Positions 1 through 12,519 are shown, counted from the stretch's first letter. The stretch: 64,000 nucleotides of DNA from Bubalus kerabau (GCF_029407905.1 NC_073626.1:86065482-86129481); one strand, 5' to 3'. The notes: generated by a model from the sequence alone, not told the origin. A program made the numbers and translations.

Positions 1-109
1 ACCTCAGATGTATTTAAGATGAAATAAAAAAGATGCCTAGGATTTTATTCTCACTGCTACCTTCTTACCTCCTCTGGGAGAAGCAATAAGATCACCATTA
101 CTTCTTTTT
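1..109. other. Unassigned AT-rich sequence at window edge
   Basis: No open frame, RNA gene or repeat family is recognisable here. It may be the diverged end of the neighbouring MIR-like segment. Confidence 0.3.
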
Positions 110-255
110 TATTATTCTGCCCAGAATATTGTGAAACTCAGAGGGTAAGTGATTTGTCCAAAGTCTCCTGGTTAAACAGTGTTTTAGGAGCGGAAATTCA
201 AATCCAGGACAATTTAATTCCAAAGCTCAAACTCTTTCCACAATACAATCCCTCC
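110..255 (-). mobile_element. MIR-like SINE fragment (old)
   Basis: The stretch with 'gtaagtgatttgtccaaag' and a downstream 'aattcaaatccagg' follows the order of the reverse-complemented MIR core and box-B region (loss of function long ago, highly diverged). Boundaries are approximate. MIR is a tRNA-derived SINE shared by all mammals. Confidence 0.45.
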
Positions 256-1756
256 TTCTCCCATTCTCAACAACTCCCATCTCCTTTCAAGGATTATCTT
301 TGGAAACAAAACTGACTAGAGTGAAATGAAGGATGAGCAGAGACAGAAAAGATTCATCTTAGAAGTGCAAAATCGATTGAACAATGAAGTTTGGGACCTG
401 CCCCTGAAAGGTTGGCATAAATGAATGGAGAAGAATAATATTTCCAGAGTTGAGAAGAGAGAGCCAAGATTACCTTTTTCTTAGATGTTCTGGAGGTCAT
501 TGGGACTTTTGATGACAGAAACAGAAGAAATATCAGGGTAGGTCTCAGGGATACCAAGTTCTCAGAACTTGAAAGAAAAAAGAAAAAGCCTCAAAAAGTA
601 CTAAATAGAGTCTCCAGTTCTTTTACTAGTGCTTTACCTAGTTGTTTTTTTTTTTTTTTTTTTTTTTATCCAATTAAGTAGGGAAATAGAAATTCATGGC
701 CCCCTTCCCCCTCAAAGTCTGAACCAACTTATTAATTTATAGCAAAAAGTTAGGGTTCTGAAATAGTCGTATTTTAAATCTATTTGTATTTTTTGAAAGT
801 AAATGATTTGCCTACTATTAAATTTCAAACATTCTGAAAGAGTTACAAGAGGAATTTGGGGGTTTTCTTTTCCCAGGAATCTATGTGGGAGACCACAGTT
901 TTTTGGAGTAAAGCTGCTTTAAACCTAAGGGAGATTAAATTTATTCACTCATTGGCAGTTAAGAGATATTTAATAGAGTTCTTCCTATCTAGTCAGAGAG
1001 CGTGGAGTGGTTCTAACTTAGAATTAAGAGGCTGTTTGCATTTCTATTTCAGGGTCCTATTTGCTTTATGCTATTAGGAACAGTTTCTATTAATGAACTG
1101 AAGCAGACGGGCCTTGGCAACCTAGAAAAGCTTTGTTTTCAATATGCTAGAAAAAAAAAATATTGACGAAAAACATCATCCAGAATTTTAACTAAGTACA
1201 AGCCTTCATCTTGGCCATTTAACATTCTAAGTATATACCTTAGTGACACAGGTTTTGTTGATACCCTTAAGTGCTAACTTATGAAACCAAGGAAAATGAG
1301 ATTATGCGTCTATATTTTTTTTCCAGTAAGAGTATTATAGTAGCTAGTTTTCAGTCCACTTTGCTTCTGTGTTTACACAGGGCAATTAAGGAAGTTAGAA
1401 TGTTATGCAGTTTTCTCACAAACTCATATGGTTCACATTACTTTAAAAAATGATGCTAAGGAAGGAAGGAGGAAAACAATTTTTAAATATATAGGGGATT
1501 CCACCTGCTTTTTCACTCTATAAGTTCATGTAGTCCCTGCTATACTCTCAGTCTTGAAAGCATTGAAAATAATTCTGAAATATCCATATATTCCTTAGAA
1601 ATTATCTGTGAATCACAACTCTTTTATATATTCACAAAGCCACGTGCACTCTATTTTACAGATCATTAAAGGTATTTTCAAAGCAATGTTTACTTTAACT
1701 GATTTTGCCTAAATATTAACTCATCAGTTCCTGATATCCATGTGAAGACTGGTTGA
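256..1756. other. Unique AT-rich non-coding sequence with a 23-base poly-T run
   Basis: No gene or recognised repeat is visible. A pure T run lies at 645-667, possibly the poly(A) tail of a minus-strand retrocopy whose body I cannot identify. Short open frames at 856-1077 and 1271-1453 have no domain-like composition and are treated as chance. Confidence 0.5.
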
Positions 1757-1960
1757 AGTGAAAGTGTTAGCCGTTCAGTCGTGTTCAACTCTTTGCAACC
1801 CCATGGACTATACCCCAACAGGCTCCTCTGAAATTTTTCATGACAATACTGGAATGGTTTGCCATTTCCTCCTCCAGGGGATCTTTCAGACCCAGGGATC
1901 AAACTCACATCTCCTGCATTAGCAGGCAGATTCTTTAACACTGAATGACTTGGGAAGCCC
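1757..1960 (-). mobile_element. Bov-tA SINE, near full length
   Basis: Read on the minus strand it begins with the tRNA-Glu-derived head (gggcttcccaagtcattcag), continues through the box-B-like region and ends in the Bov-A body with the 'gactgaacgg' end. Bov-tA SINEs are mobilised in trans by BovB, whose 3' end they share. About 200 bases, moderately diverged. The minus-strand open frame at 1690-1971 is only this SINE. Confidence 0.88.
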
Positions 1961-2501
1961 TCATTTGACACATATTTACTCTTAAAAGCAGGATATTGTT
2001 TATGTAAATTCCAACCTAGTTATACATTAAAATCACACACAAACTGCTAAACATGCCAATGCACAGGGCTGTTTGTCAGAGACTGTGACTTAATTTGGTC
2101 TGTGATGGACCCTGATCATTGCAGAATAATTTAAGCATCCCAGATAATTCCAGTGTACAGCCAAGTGGAAATCTACTGCAAAATCTCAGTATTAGTTCTG
2201 GACACTTATAGAGGTCACCATATCAAATTAAGCATGAGGAGGCAGAGAAATGTAACATAGATTTAGTATTTTTGTCAGTATGACTTTATAACTATCAGAT
2301 GCCTTGAGACACAGGCTTTAAAACATAACTTTAAAATATACATATTAATTGGTTAAACTGTACAGATCTACAACTACATAAAAATAAACATAGCAATATT
2401 AACTATTCACTGAGCATCTAAGATGGACAAAGAACATGAAAACAGATTTGTACTAAAATTATACAAATAATTACCTGAAGCTTGGTATAAACTTTCAGTA
2501 A
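1961..2501. other. Unique AT-rich non-coding sequence
   Basis: No gene, RNA or clear repeat was seen between the Bov-tA and the BovB copy. Confidence 0.4.
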
Positions 2502-3549
2502 GTGTGGATCACAATAAACTGTGGAAAATTCTGAAAGAGATGGGAATACCGGACCACCTGATCTGCCTCTTGAGAAACCTGTATGCAGGTCAGGAAGCAA
2601 CAGTTAGAACTGGACATGGAACAACAGACAGGTTCCAAATAGGAAAAGGAGTACTGTGTATTGCCACCCTGTTTATTTAACTTATATGCAGAATACATCA
2701 TGAGAAACGCTGGGCTGGAAGAAACACAAGCTGGAATCAAGATTGCCGGGAGAAATATCGATAATCTCAGATATGCAGATAACACCACCCTTAGGGCAGA
2801 AAGTGAAGAAGAACTGAAGAGCCTCTTGATGAAAGTGAAAGAGGAGAGTGAAAAAGTTGGCTTAAAGCTCAACATTCAGAAAACTAAGATCATGGCATCT
2901 GGTCCCACCACTTCATGGGAAATAGATGGGGAAACAGTGGAAACAGTGTCAGACTTTATTTTGGGGGCTCCAAAATCACTGTAGATGGTGATTGCAGCCA
3001 TGAAATTAAAAGACGCTTACTCTTTGGAAGGAAAGTTATGACCAACCTAGATAGAATACTCAAAAGCAGAGACGTTACTTTGCCAACAAAAGTCCATCTA
3101 GTCAAGGCTATGGTTTTTCCAGTGGTCATGTATGGATGTGAAAGTTGGACTGTGAAGAAAGCTGAGCGCCGAAGAATTGATGCTTTTGAACTGTGGTGTT
3201 GGAGAAGACTCTTGAGAGTCCCTTGGACTGCAAGGAGATCCAACCAGTCCATTCTAAAGGAGATCAGTCCTGGGTGTTCTTTGGAAGGACTGATCCTGAG
3301 GCTGAAACTCCAATACTTTGGCCACCTCATGCGAAGAGTTGACTCATTGGAAAAGACTCTGATGCTGGGAGGGATTGGGAGCAGGAGGAGAAGGGGACGA
3401 CAGAGGATGAGATGGCTGGATGGCATCACCAACTCGATGGACATGAGTTTGGTTGAACTCCGGGAGTTGGTGATGGACAGGGAGGCCTGGCATGCTGCAA
3501 TCATGGGGTCGCAAAGAGTCAGACACAACTGAGCAACTGAACTGAACTA
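2502..3549 (+). mobile_element. BovB (RTE-type) LINE, 5'-truncated 3' part
   Basis: Sense-strand remains of the BovB reverse transcriptase end in the typical 'ctgagcaactgaactgaact' tail. Frame 2661-2984 has the palm segment (LFNLYAEYIMRNAGLEE) with the catalytic box reading YADN where YADD is expected, so the second catalytic aspartate is lost. Frame 2915-3532 has the C-terminal part (VVMYGCESWT). The two frames overlap around 2915-2984, so a frameshift separates them. About 1.05 kb of a family that is roughly 3.2 kb when complete. Not functional. Confidence 0.95.
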
Positions 3550-4164
3550 AAAGTCATTACACAATAATACTAAAAGTGATTAATAGCAATAATATGAAAT
3601 ATGCCTTATGCTTCATTGCAACCTCTTTATGGATAACACTACAGCCCTAAGAACTTACATGTACCTATATGTAATTTATATTATATTACAATAGTATGTT
3701 GGCTGAAGCTTAGATATTACGCAATTACTTAATATGCTTTCTCATGGTAACTGACCAAGATGTACAATTATCTATGTGAAATTAATATCAATTAAAATCA
3801 TCAATATTTTCTTTTCACATCCTGAAACATTTATTTCAAAATAATATTTTTTGCCACTATATATTTTTTGTGTTTTTTGATGACTTTAAGTGATCCACTG
3901 CTAAAGAGTTTTAGACAGCTAAAAATGCTAAGCACTTAATTTTCCAATTTTAAGTTGAGTGATTGGATGAATGGAGAGCATAAAGACTGCTTCTTTTTAT
4001 TTTTTATACATGAAAATGGAGGTTTGTTTCATCACTACACTATGTCAGTGACAATCAGAGAAGCATCTGAAGTAAATTCATTAATGTAGCAAGAACTTAA
4101 GCAAATCTACTTTAGTCTTTTACACCTTATTCTATTTCCCATGTCCTATGAGGGACTAAAAGTC
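3550..4164. other. Unique AT-rich non-coding sequence
   Basis: Nothing coding or repeat-derived was recognised. Confidence 0.4.
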
Positions 4165-4270
4165 ATCTAATAATACTAGTAAACACATATCATTGCTATG
4201 TGCCAGACACTATTCTAAGCATGTTGCATATATTAGTTCATTTAAGAACCCCATGAGTAATGAGGCTTCA
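4165..4270 (-). mobile_element. MIR SINE fragment
   Basis: 'tgccagacactattctaagc' and the following 'attagttcatttaagaaccc' match the reverse-complemented MIR core in order. Confidence 0.65.
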
Positions 4271-4919
4271 GTTTATTTTATATGGATCATCATTAGTTAT
4301 AAATTCTAAAGAAAATGTTTTTAGGCAGAGCTTATTAGATCCAATTGGCTTCTAGGAAATGTATATCAAAAAACTGAATCACTAATTGCATTTTAAATAT
4401 TCAGAAGTGGTTTGTTGAACAAAAGTAGCTCCAAAGATGTTATTCATAATGATGCTAACCCTTTTGATGAATTCAAGAATGACTCTGCATTCTAATCTTT
4501 GATCTCTGGATTTTTCTCATTCTCCTAGTGTTTTTACCACCTACTTCAGTGATTAATTTTCAATAATGAGGCCAAAGTTGACTTTTTACACCTGTTGGCT
4601 TTGGCTAAACCACCTACTTTCTACAGTCTCAATGGTGTTTTGGATCAGAACCCAATTACCATGAAGTTGATTCTAAGCTTTTCAAAAGACTGTCCTGGCC
4701 AACTTAGTGTGCTTTTGTTACTTCGTATCCTCTTTATTGACTATCCCTTTCTTCTGTCATCACATCCCATTTTCCTAACTTTCCTCCAAACTGTCCAATG
4801 AGGCTAGTTTTCTAACTACTTCCTTCTTTAGCTTAGATAAAAAGGCCAATGAAAGTCTTCCTAAGTATTAATAGAAGAGTTATGTTTGTTTCCTTTAGCT
4901 TCTTTCTTACCAGAGAAAC
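4271..4919. other. Unique non-coding sequence
   Basis: No repeat was recognised. The 68-codon frame at 4595-4801 has no homology I can name and is probably chance. Confidence 0.4.
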
Positions 4920-5363
4920 TGTTATGGGTTGAAATATGTCCCATGCAAAATTCCTATGTTGAAGTCTTAGCCCCCCAGGACCTCAAAATGTGACCTTTCT
5001 AGAAATAGTGTTGTAGTTGTTATAACTGATTAAGTTGAGGTTATACTGGGATACTGTGGACACCTCCCAACCAATATGATTGGGACACATACATGCACAA
5101 AATGGTACACCCACAGAGAGAAAGCATCATGTGAAGATGAAGGCAGAGATCAGGGCAATGTATCTACAAACCAAAGAATGCCAAAGATGACCATCAAATC
5201 ACTAGAAAAGAGGCATAGGCATAGAACAGTCTCCCTTACAGCCTGCAGAAGAAACCAACCCTGCTGACTTCTTAAGCTCAGAACAATGAAACAATAAATT
5301 TCTGTTGTTTAAGACACTCAATTTGTGGTCATTTGTTATGGCAACCCTATCAAACCAATATGA
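4920..5363 (+). mobile_element. Solo LTR of the MLT1 type (ERVL-MaLR)
   Basis: It starts 'tgttatgggttgaaatatgt' and carries the family's landmarks in order: 'cttagccccccaggacctca', 'atgtgaagatgaaggcagag', then an 'aataaatttctgttgtttaa' polyadenylation region and the 'tatggcaaccctatcaaacc' end. No internal retroviral sequence adjoins it, so it is a solo LTR left by recombination or an isolated fragment of an ancient element. It has no coding capacity. Confidence 0.82.
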
Positions 5364-5924
5364 AACTAAATACACAGTTGACTTTGCTACTGTACCTGAT
5401 ACTTTTCCATCTCTCTACATTGCATGGGGCTTTGGACCAACACTCTTTGGAATTGAGTATAATGAAGGCACTCCATAACCTACTGCTTTGGAACTGAATA
5501 GTTGGATGGACAAAACACTGGATCAAATGGCAGAGAAAAGTAGCATCAAGTTTTCTTTCCCCCGACTTCTTGCCATGTTAATTTTGGAGATGTTTTGACT
5601 TTACCATGTTGATTCTCCCATTTGTAAAATGAGATAGAAATATGAATAGATAACAGAAGAGTCTGGACCCTGGCAGTGCTAGGTTCCTAGTCAGCTCCTC
5701 TATTCAATGCAGGTGTAATCTCAGGAAAGACTTGAGATGGTCAATTCTTTCTGCAACAGAATTCAATCCCTTGACTGTGGGTCTGAGCACTAGACTTAAC
5801 CATAGTAGTTCGTTCACTGATGAGCATGAGTCCCAAGCTAGGCCAATAGTTAACAGTATATATGGAGCAATTATTAGAGGAAGGGTATCTTTTTTCACTC
5901 TTTCTTAGTTGGGAAAGGCAGCAC
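5364..5924. other. Unique non-coding sequence
   Basis: No gene or confidently named repeat. Minus-strand frames at 5704-5926 are short and unremarkable. Confidence 0.35.
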
Positions 5925-6024
5925 AATCATCTTGAACTATTGGATCTTGAGCCAGTTCCCTGACATCTCTAAGCCTGTTTTCTTTTGTTGTTAAAAAATA
6001 ACGGAGATAAAAAAAACTAGCTCT
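5925..6024 (+). mobile_element. MIR SINE, left part, split by a CHR SINE
   Basis: 'gagccagttccctgacatct' followed by 'ctaagcctgttttc' resembles the plus-strand MIR after its tRNA head. It stops at 'ctagctct', which recurs at 6325-6332. Confidence 0.5.
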
Positions 6025-6324
6025 GGACTCCCCTGGTAGTCTAGTGGTTAAGAATCTGACTTGCAATGCATGGGACATCAGTTCAATCGCTGGTCTGAGA
6101 AGATTCCACATGCCACAAGGCAACTAAGCCAGTGTGCCACAACTACTGAGCAGCCCTAAGCTCTTGCTCTGCAACAAGAGAAGCCTCCACAGCAAGACCC
6201 CACACCGCAACATGACCACACACCACAACAGTAGCCCCTGCTTGCCGCAACTAGAGAAACCCTGCGAGCAGCAATAAAGATGCAGTATAGCCATAAATAA
6301 ATAAATATATATTTTTTAAATTAC
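6025..6324 (+). mobile_element. CHR-type tRNA-Glu SINE (Cetacea-Hippo-Ruminantia)
   Basis: The head 'ggactcccctggtagtctag' is the tRNA-Glu-derived start, followed by the CHR body (accacaactactgagcagcc, 'gccgcaactagagaaaccct') and an A-rich (ataaataaata) tail. The 8-base target-site duplication ctagctct flanks it at 6017-6024 and 6325-6332. About 300 bases. Confidence 0.85.
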
Positions 6325-6365
6325 CTAGCTCTTAGGAACTTTGTAAAGTTCTTAGCACACATGAT
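6325..6365 (+). mobile_element. MIR SINE, right part
   Basis: 'gtaaagttcttagcacac' continues the MIR that starts before the CHR insertion. Confidence 0.45.
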
Positions 6366-6448
6366 GCCTAAAATAAACTATTATATTGTTATTTTGTGTC
6401 TTCTGAAGATTGCATGTTGGAGGTGGCAGGAAAAATCTTCTTTCTCTC

Positions 6449-7126
6449 AGATCATGGCATCTGGTCCCATCACTTCATGGGAAATAGATGGGGAAACAGT
6501 GGAAAGAGTGTCAGACTTTATTTTTGTGGGCTCCAAAATCACTGCAGATGGTGATTGCAGCCATGAAATTAAAAGAAGCTTTCTCCTTGGAAGGAAAGGT
6601 ATGACCAACCTAGATAGCATATTCAAAAGCAGAGACATTACTTTGTCAACAAAGGTCTGTCTAGTCCAAGCTATGGTTTTTCCAGTAGTCATGTATGGAT
6701 GTGAGAGTTGGACTATAAAGAAAGCTGAATGCTGAAGAATTGATGCTTTTGAAGTGTGGTGTTGGAGAAGACTCTTGAGAGTCCCTTGGACTGCAAAGGA
6801 TCCAACCAGTCCATCCTAAAGGAGACCAGTCCTGGGTGTTCATTGGAAGGACTGATGCTGAGGCTGAAACTCCAATACTTTGACCACCTCATGTGAAGAG
6901 GTGACTCATTGGAAAAGACCCTGATGATGAGGGGTTGGGGCAGGAGGAGAAGGGGACGACAGAGGATGAGATGGCTGGATGGCATCACCGACTGGATGGA
7001 CATGACTTTGGGTAAACTCTGGGAGTTGGTGATGGACAGGGAGGCCTGGCGTGCTGCAATTCATGAGGTGGCAAAGAGTCGGACACGACTGATAGACTGA
7101 ACTGAACTGAACTGAACTGAACTGAG
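6449..7126 (+). mobile_element. BovB LINE, 3' end fragment with (AACTG)n tail
   Basis: It starts at the BovB position 'cagatcatggcatctggtcc' and runs to the 3' terminus, where 'actga' repeats make a short pentamer array at about 7102-7126. The frame 6361-6735 carries the C-terminal segment up to MYGCESWT and then stops. Later parts are in other frames. About 680 bases, non-functional. Confidence 0.95.
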
Positions 7127-8465
7127 GACATGACTCCAGAGATGCCAGTGACCACAACACTAGCACCCGGAGATAGGCAGAAACGGAAAGAATAGGGGAC
7201 AGCTGACAGGAGGGTCCTGGCAATGGCCCATCCTCCATTACAGTCCTTAAGGTCCTCTTGCTTCAAATCTACGAACTCTTCTGGTGTCTGCCAATAATTC
7301 TCTAAGTTAATATGTGTGCATATAATCAGCTCATGACATTGGCCTCTGTATATCCAAGTCAGCTGGGAGCTGAAAGTCTAAACACAGTAATCTCTGGGCA
7401 GTGAGTTTTGGTAGGTTACTTCATGAAGCTGAACCCATGTTTTTCAGCTAGGTCAGCATATTTATTCTCAGTTTTCCTGTGACGATGAGTAAGAAATACA
7501 AAAGTGCAATAAAAGTCTCATCTCAAGAAACGTTGCTAGCCAACCTCACTAGGAACAGTGAATGAGGTGTTTCAAGTGGGGGAACAAATCAATGAGTAGG
7601 GAAAGAACCTCACTGAATGGAAAAAATAGAAATCCTACTTCATGTTCTGCATTCAAATAGAATGAAAGTTATCGATAATAATCACTTTTTTCTTATAAAA
7701 CCTAGGACTTTCTCAATAGATGAATGTATAGTTGATGGCATTTAAAGGTTTCTGTCTGAGTGTACAGCTCAGTGACTGTCAAAAGAAAAAGTTACTTTAA
7801 AATGGAACACTGTTTGCATTTTCTGAAGAAGACACTATCTTGCAAAGAGCTCAGGCCATCACTTTTGTCCTGAATTTCAACAGTTAGTGTGAACATGAAT
7901 TACCCCCTCCCATTTTTTTTCCTCTCAGGTAATTTAATATATTACCTTGCCCTTTTCTATTATTTTTTTCCTTTTGAATTTAAAAGTATTTTAGTTAAGT
8001 ATAATGTCAAAAATGGAAATTGAATTTAGGTCATTATTGTTACTTTTTAAAGAATTATAAAAATCTATTTGACTTTATAAGGTTAAAAAGTAGTAGTATG
8101 GATAATTAGAAAAGCTGAAAATAAAAGTTTACATTAATCTCTAGGCTCAGAAAAGTACTTAGAAAAGCAGTGTAGTGATTAATGTTATTTAAATACTTAG
8201 GATATTTAATTTTCTTTTGTTGTGAAAATATGATCAAGAAACTGAAAGTTTATAGCATTCTTCTTGGTAATACCATGCTTAATTTTTGTAAACTGCTTTA
8301 TTCCTATCTTACATGTTAATGTTAACTTTTCTGTTGGTAAATAATACATTTGCTTGGTTTATCCCTTCTGTTCTTCTATGTGTATGGTTGTGCTAAAATA
8401 TTTTATTTTTTGCCTATATCTTTCTATGAATATTGCAATTTAAAATTCCCAAAACAAAGAAATAT
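7127..8465. other. Unique non-coding sequence
   Basis: No gene or confidently assigned repeat. GC is slightly higher at 7127-7300, then it is AT-rich. Confidence 0.4.
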
Positions 8466-9125
8466 TTTCTTAATTATATGACCCAGAAATCCCACTACTG
8501 GGCATACATCCTGAGGAAACCACAATTCTAAAAGACACATGTACCCCAACACTCATTGCAGCACTATTTACAGTAGCTAGGACATGGAAGCAACCTTGAT
8601 GTCCATCAACAGATGAATGGATAAGGAAGTTGTAGTACATATATACAATAGAACATAACTCAGCCATAAAAAGGAATTCATTTGAGCCTGTTCTAGTGAG
8701 GTGGATGAACCTAGAGCCTGTTATACAGAGTTAAAAGTCAGAAAGAGAAAAATAAGTATTGTATATTTAATGCACATATGAAAAATGGTACTGATGAACA
8801 CATTTGTAGGGCAGGAATAGAGATGTAAACGTAGAGAACAGACTTGTGGACACAGCAAGGGGAGAAGAGGGCGGGGCTAAAAGATTGGCATTGAAACATA
8901 TACATCACCATATGTAAAACAGCTAGTGGGAAGTTGAGCTAGTTGAGTGGGAGCTCAACCAGGTGGTCTGTGGCAATCTGAGGGGAGATGGGGTGGGGAA
9001 AAGAGGTTCAAAAGGGAATGGACATATGTATGTTTATGGCTGATTCACATTGTTGTATGGCAGAAACCAATATAGCATTGTAAAGCAATCATCCTCCAAT
9101 TAAAAATGCATTTAAAAAGAAAGAA
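8466..9125 (+). mobile_element. Ruminant L1, 3' end (ORF2 C-terminus and 3' UTR)
   Basis: 'acccagaaatcccactactg', 'gcaaccttgatgtccatcaa' and 'cagccataaaaaggaattca' are the L1 ORF2 C-terminal coding stretch. It then passes through the 3' UTR to 'caattaaaaatgcatttaaa'. About 660 bases, heavily 5'-truncated, with no intact frame. Confidence 0.92.
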
Positions 9126-10559
9126 AAGCTCAGAAGGAAAATGCAACACACAGTTACTTTTGGAAGTATCTTTCCTAGTTAGATGTGCCACTGCAAGATG
9201 GTCCTTTCAGATCAAAGCAGAACCCATACCATCAAACACTTTCTGAAGAGTTAGAACCCTTGTGGATCCAAGAGAAGCCAGATAAAATTCACCGAGATGT
9301 GGTCCATACTATCTCTTCGATCAAGTACTAGAGTTGCTGATTCTCTTTACTTGAGACTTTGAACTCATGGTAGATTCCTAAAGCAATAAAGATCCCCACT
9401 CCAATTGCTACAGCCAAAAAGATTTGAGAGGAACAGAGGGGTGTGATGTTGGGAGACCAATTTATCATTTACTTTCTTTTAATACTATACAAGGATCTGG
9501 GAACAAATAACATTCTCAAGCAGAAAAAAGTATTGAATTTAGGGTGGAGAATGAGTTAAACTCTCTTACTGTAATTTGCAATTATGGTACTGAGAAAGAT
9601 AATATATATTTTAAACTTAACAAAACAATAAATGCATTAAAAGAGAAGAGTTAATCAAACACAACTTTAGCCACAAAGGATAAAGGTTAGGATAAATAGC
9701 ACAGTAAAGGCTGAGGTTATACCTATAGATGTATAATTAAATGAGTCTGGAGAATGTGAAAAAATATCAGGACATCCTCTCTAACCTTGTTCATTGTTCT
9801 TGTCTTCAAAATCAAGTATCTGATAAAAATTCAGCTGTTCACATTTCAAGCATTTTGGAGACGTGAAACTGACAAGAACATTTTGAAAAAATAAAAACTT
9901 AGGAAACCTTATGTTTGTAGCTCCACGACATTATAAATAGGCATATGGTAGACAGCGGTGTAATTAAAACTTTATAACAATAAAATGTGAATCAACTCAT
10001 ACCCAACATTCTCAGCTCTAAGATCACAGAAATCCCAAAGGGAAAAACTAACAAGAACTTAAAAATCTTAAGTAAATCTTGAACTTAATGGAAGGAAAAG
10101 TAAATCCTATTTAAAACAATAATAGTTTTCCAGTGGGGTAGCGGTCTATTAAATAGGAGATATTCTGATCTTACATATCATATTAATGAATTGGGTTATG
10201 CAATGATCAGAGTGGAAATAGCCACTAAAGGTTGTTTAGTTGCTGTGCCTACTGAGATAAATTTGATGCTTGAGGGAAGCATATGAGGAGGAGGAAAGAT
10301 GAGACGAAACATGAAGGTGGACCAACCGGTCACTTCTCTCTTGAGTCCCAGTCAGTGTGAATTATCACAGGACAAACTTTAGTCATAGAATAGCCTGAAG
10401 GAACAAAAAAGTCTAATATTCAATTGGAAATTATTTAATCTATAAAGTGAATGTGGTTTTCAGAAAACCTTGGGTATTTAACACAGAGGTCTTTCCACAG
10501 GATTGCCTTGAGAAATTGTATCTGATCATGTAAGTGATCTAAGAAAAAGATCCCTCCCT
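9126..10559. other. Unique AT-rich non-coding sequence
   Basis: No open frame of note and no named repeat recognised. Confidence 0.4.
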
Positions 10560-10652
10560 GGTCATGCCTTCAGATGAGACCACAACCCTGCTAACAGGCT
10601 GCAGATTCATCAGAGAGCTTGAGCCAGAAGCACCCAGGTAATCTATGCCCAT
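10560..10652 (+). mobile_element. Possible MaLR/ERV LTR fragment
   Basis: 'ttcagatgagaccacaaccc' followed by 'agagcttgagccagaagcac' resembles the interior of mammalian MaLR-type LTRs. It is short and diverged, and the family is uncertain. Confidence 0.3.
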
Positions 10653-10785
10653 AGGAATTGAAAGATTTTTTTTAAATGGTGTTTTAAGTTGCAGAGAAAT
10701 TCATTGCATATGTTAGCATGTGCGTAGGTAACTCATACTCCAATAGAAAGTAAAAGAGATAAGGGAAGAGAGGCTCCAGAGAGAG

Positions 10786-10900
10786 GGAATATAGATATAT
10801 ATACTTATGGCTGATACATGTGATTGTACAGCAGAAACTAATAAAGCATTGTAAAGAAATTATTCTCCAATTAAAAATAAATTTAAAAAAAATAAATAGA
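10786..10900 (+). mobile_element. L1 3' end fragment
   Basis: 'cttatggctgatacatgtga', 'aaagcattgtaaagaaatta' and an A-rich end are the last ~110 bases of a ruminant L1 3' UTR. It is extremely 5'-truncated. Confidence 0.85.
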
Positions 10901-11082
10901 AAGTAAGAGAGCTTTGGAGCGTAGGGCATTACTCAGAAATCCTCCAATTATGTGTATCCTCAAAGTGCTAAATCCTGCATAAAATAATCTATCATATCTC
11001 TAGTGTTAAACCTATCTCTTTCAAGTTTCCAGGATGACACACAATTGATTAACTTCTTCAAAAATTTGGAAGATGACACCTT

Positions 11083-11298
11083 TGGGCTTCCCAGGTCTCT
11101 CAGTGGTAAGGAATCTGCCTGCAAATGCAGGAGACACAGGAGAGCCTGGTTTAATCCCCAAGTCAGCAAGATCCTCTGGAGGAGGAAATGGCAACCCACT
11201 CCAGGATTCTTGCCTGGGAAATCCCATAGACACAGGAGCCTGGAGGGCTACAGTCCAGAGTCACAGTCAGACATGACTGAGCATGCACCTATATGCAC
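11083..11298 (+). mobile_element. Bov-tA SINE with target-site duplication
   Basis: The tRNA head 'gggcttcccaggtctctcag' leads into the Bov-A body and ends 'cagacatgactgagcatgc'. The 10-base direct repeat atgacacctt flanks it at 11073-11082 and 11299-11308. Open frames on both strands here are SINE-derived. Confidence 0.92.
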
Positions 11299-11384
11299 AT
11301 GACACCTTCCAAAATTATATGAAGCATTTAGAAGGGTGAGGCCAGGACATGGAAGGAAGAGTTGGAGTAGTAACCAGAACTGTG

Positions 11385-11575
11385 ATTAGTATGTATCAGA
11401 CATTGTTCTCAGTGCTTTACTGAGAACATTTAAAGCATTTAATCCCACAGCAACCATTGAGTGGGTGTTTTTATAACCCTCATTTTACAGATGCAAAAAC
11501 TGAGGCAATATGAAAACCAAGTAATTTGCCAAGGTTATACAAGTAGGAAGTGGTGAAGCTAAGACCATATAAGAA
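11385..11575 (-). mobile_element. MIR SINE
   Basis: 'attgttctcagtgctttac', 'cattttacagatgcaaaaac' and 'gaggcaatatgaaaaccaag' follow the reverse-complemented MIR core. Confidence 0.8.
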
Positions 11576-12503
11576 ACTACATCCTCTTCACGAAGATAAA
11601 AGGAATGTGATACTCCTGTTTAATCTTTTGTTCCTGTGGTTATATTTAAGAATATTTTACCATTGGTGGTACTAGTTACTAAGAATAGATCTTTATTTAA
11701 ATTATTTCTTCTAGGATGCTTGTGTCCTTCCTTGGCTTTAGGTGAATGATCAATCTATTCCATTTTTTTTCTGAAAAATTCATGAAAGTTCTTTTCTGCT
11801 ATTGTTTAAAAGGAGAATTATGACATCAAAAATGGAAGGAGTGGTAAGACTTCCGATATTTTGCTAATTAGTATGGACAAGTATATGGATACAAAAAAAA
11901 AAAAAAAAACGTGCAGTAACAGTATTTCTCACTCTATCCAAAGAACATTAATACTTCAAGGGCTCACAGTTAGTAAGGAAACCTGACTTGTTGACAGCTG
12001 GAAATATCCGTGAATGTCATTCCTTATTCTTTCTACTGCTTAGATAGTGTTTTTTTTAACACTTAAATGTCAACAAGTTTGATTCAGTGTAAATAGGTTA
12101 CCTCCACATCAGTCAGTAACAGCAAAACCTCATGATGTTAGAAGAAAGAGACAAAAGTTGGAAACTTTTTCATGTTTTTGCCAAAAGCTCATTTTTTCAT
12201 TGTTCATTGCTAATAACTCATAACAAATATCTCATAAATGCCAGAAGGATTAGTAAGATGCCTCATAATTACTTTTACCCCAGTGATAAATGATTTACTA
12301 ATAACATGGAGCCTCCCATATAACAGCCTTCGGACTCCATAATCTGAATTGTTCTTAGAAATGAGACCAGTGTATATTGACATCCTTCTGTTTGTCATCA
12401 ACGAACTCCTATTGGAAAAACTAAAGCCATGGACATATCCCAGGTTGAATTCTGACTTTTAACAAATTGCATTATAAGGAGATGCAACTAAAAACAGTGG
12501 CAT
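11576..12503. other. Unique non-coding sequence with an A17 run
   Basis: No gene was recognised. A pure A run lies at 11893-11909 without an identifiable retroelement body upstream. Confidence 0.4.
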
Positions 12504-12519
12504 TGTGTGTGTGTGTGTG
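12504..12519. repeat. (GT)n microsatellite
   Basis: About eight GT units abut the start of a SINE fragment. Confidence 0.9.

Noticed and set aside
1757..1960. Possible tRNA gene from box-A/box-B-like sequence (also in the other Bov-tA and CHR heads)
   Set aside because: These are tRNA-Glu-derived SINE heads. No foldable complete tRNA with acceptor stem is present.
2956..3528. 190-codon minus-strand open frame
   Set aside because: Antisense shadow of the BovB reverse-transcriptase region. The same pattern recurs opposite other BovB copies (45432-45752, 47875-48252).
7102..7126. Short tandem pentamer array as a possible CRISPR or telomere-like repeat
   Set aside because: It is the ordinary (AACTG)n 3' tail of BovB, with no spacers.
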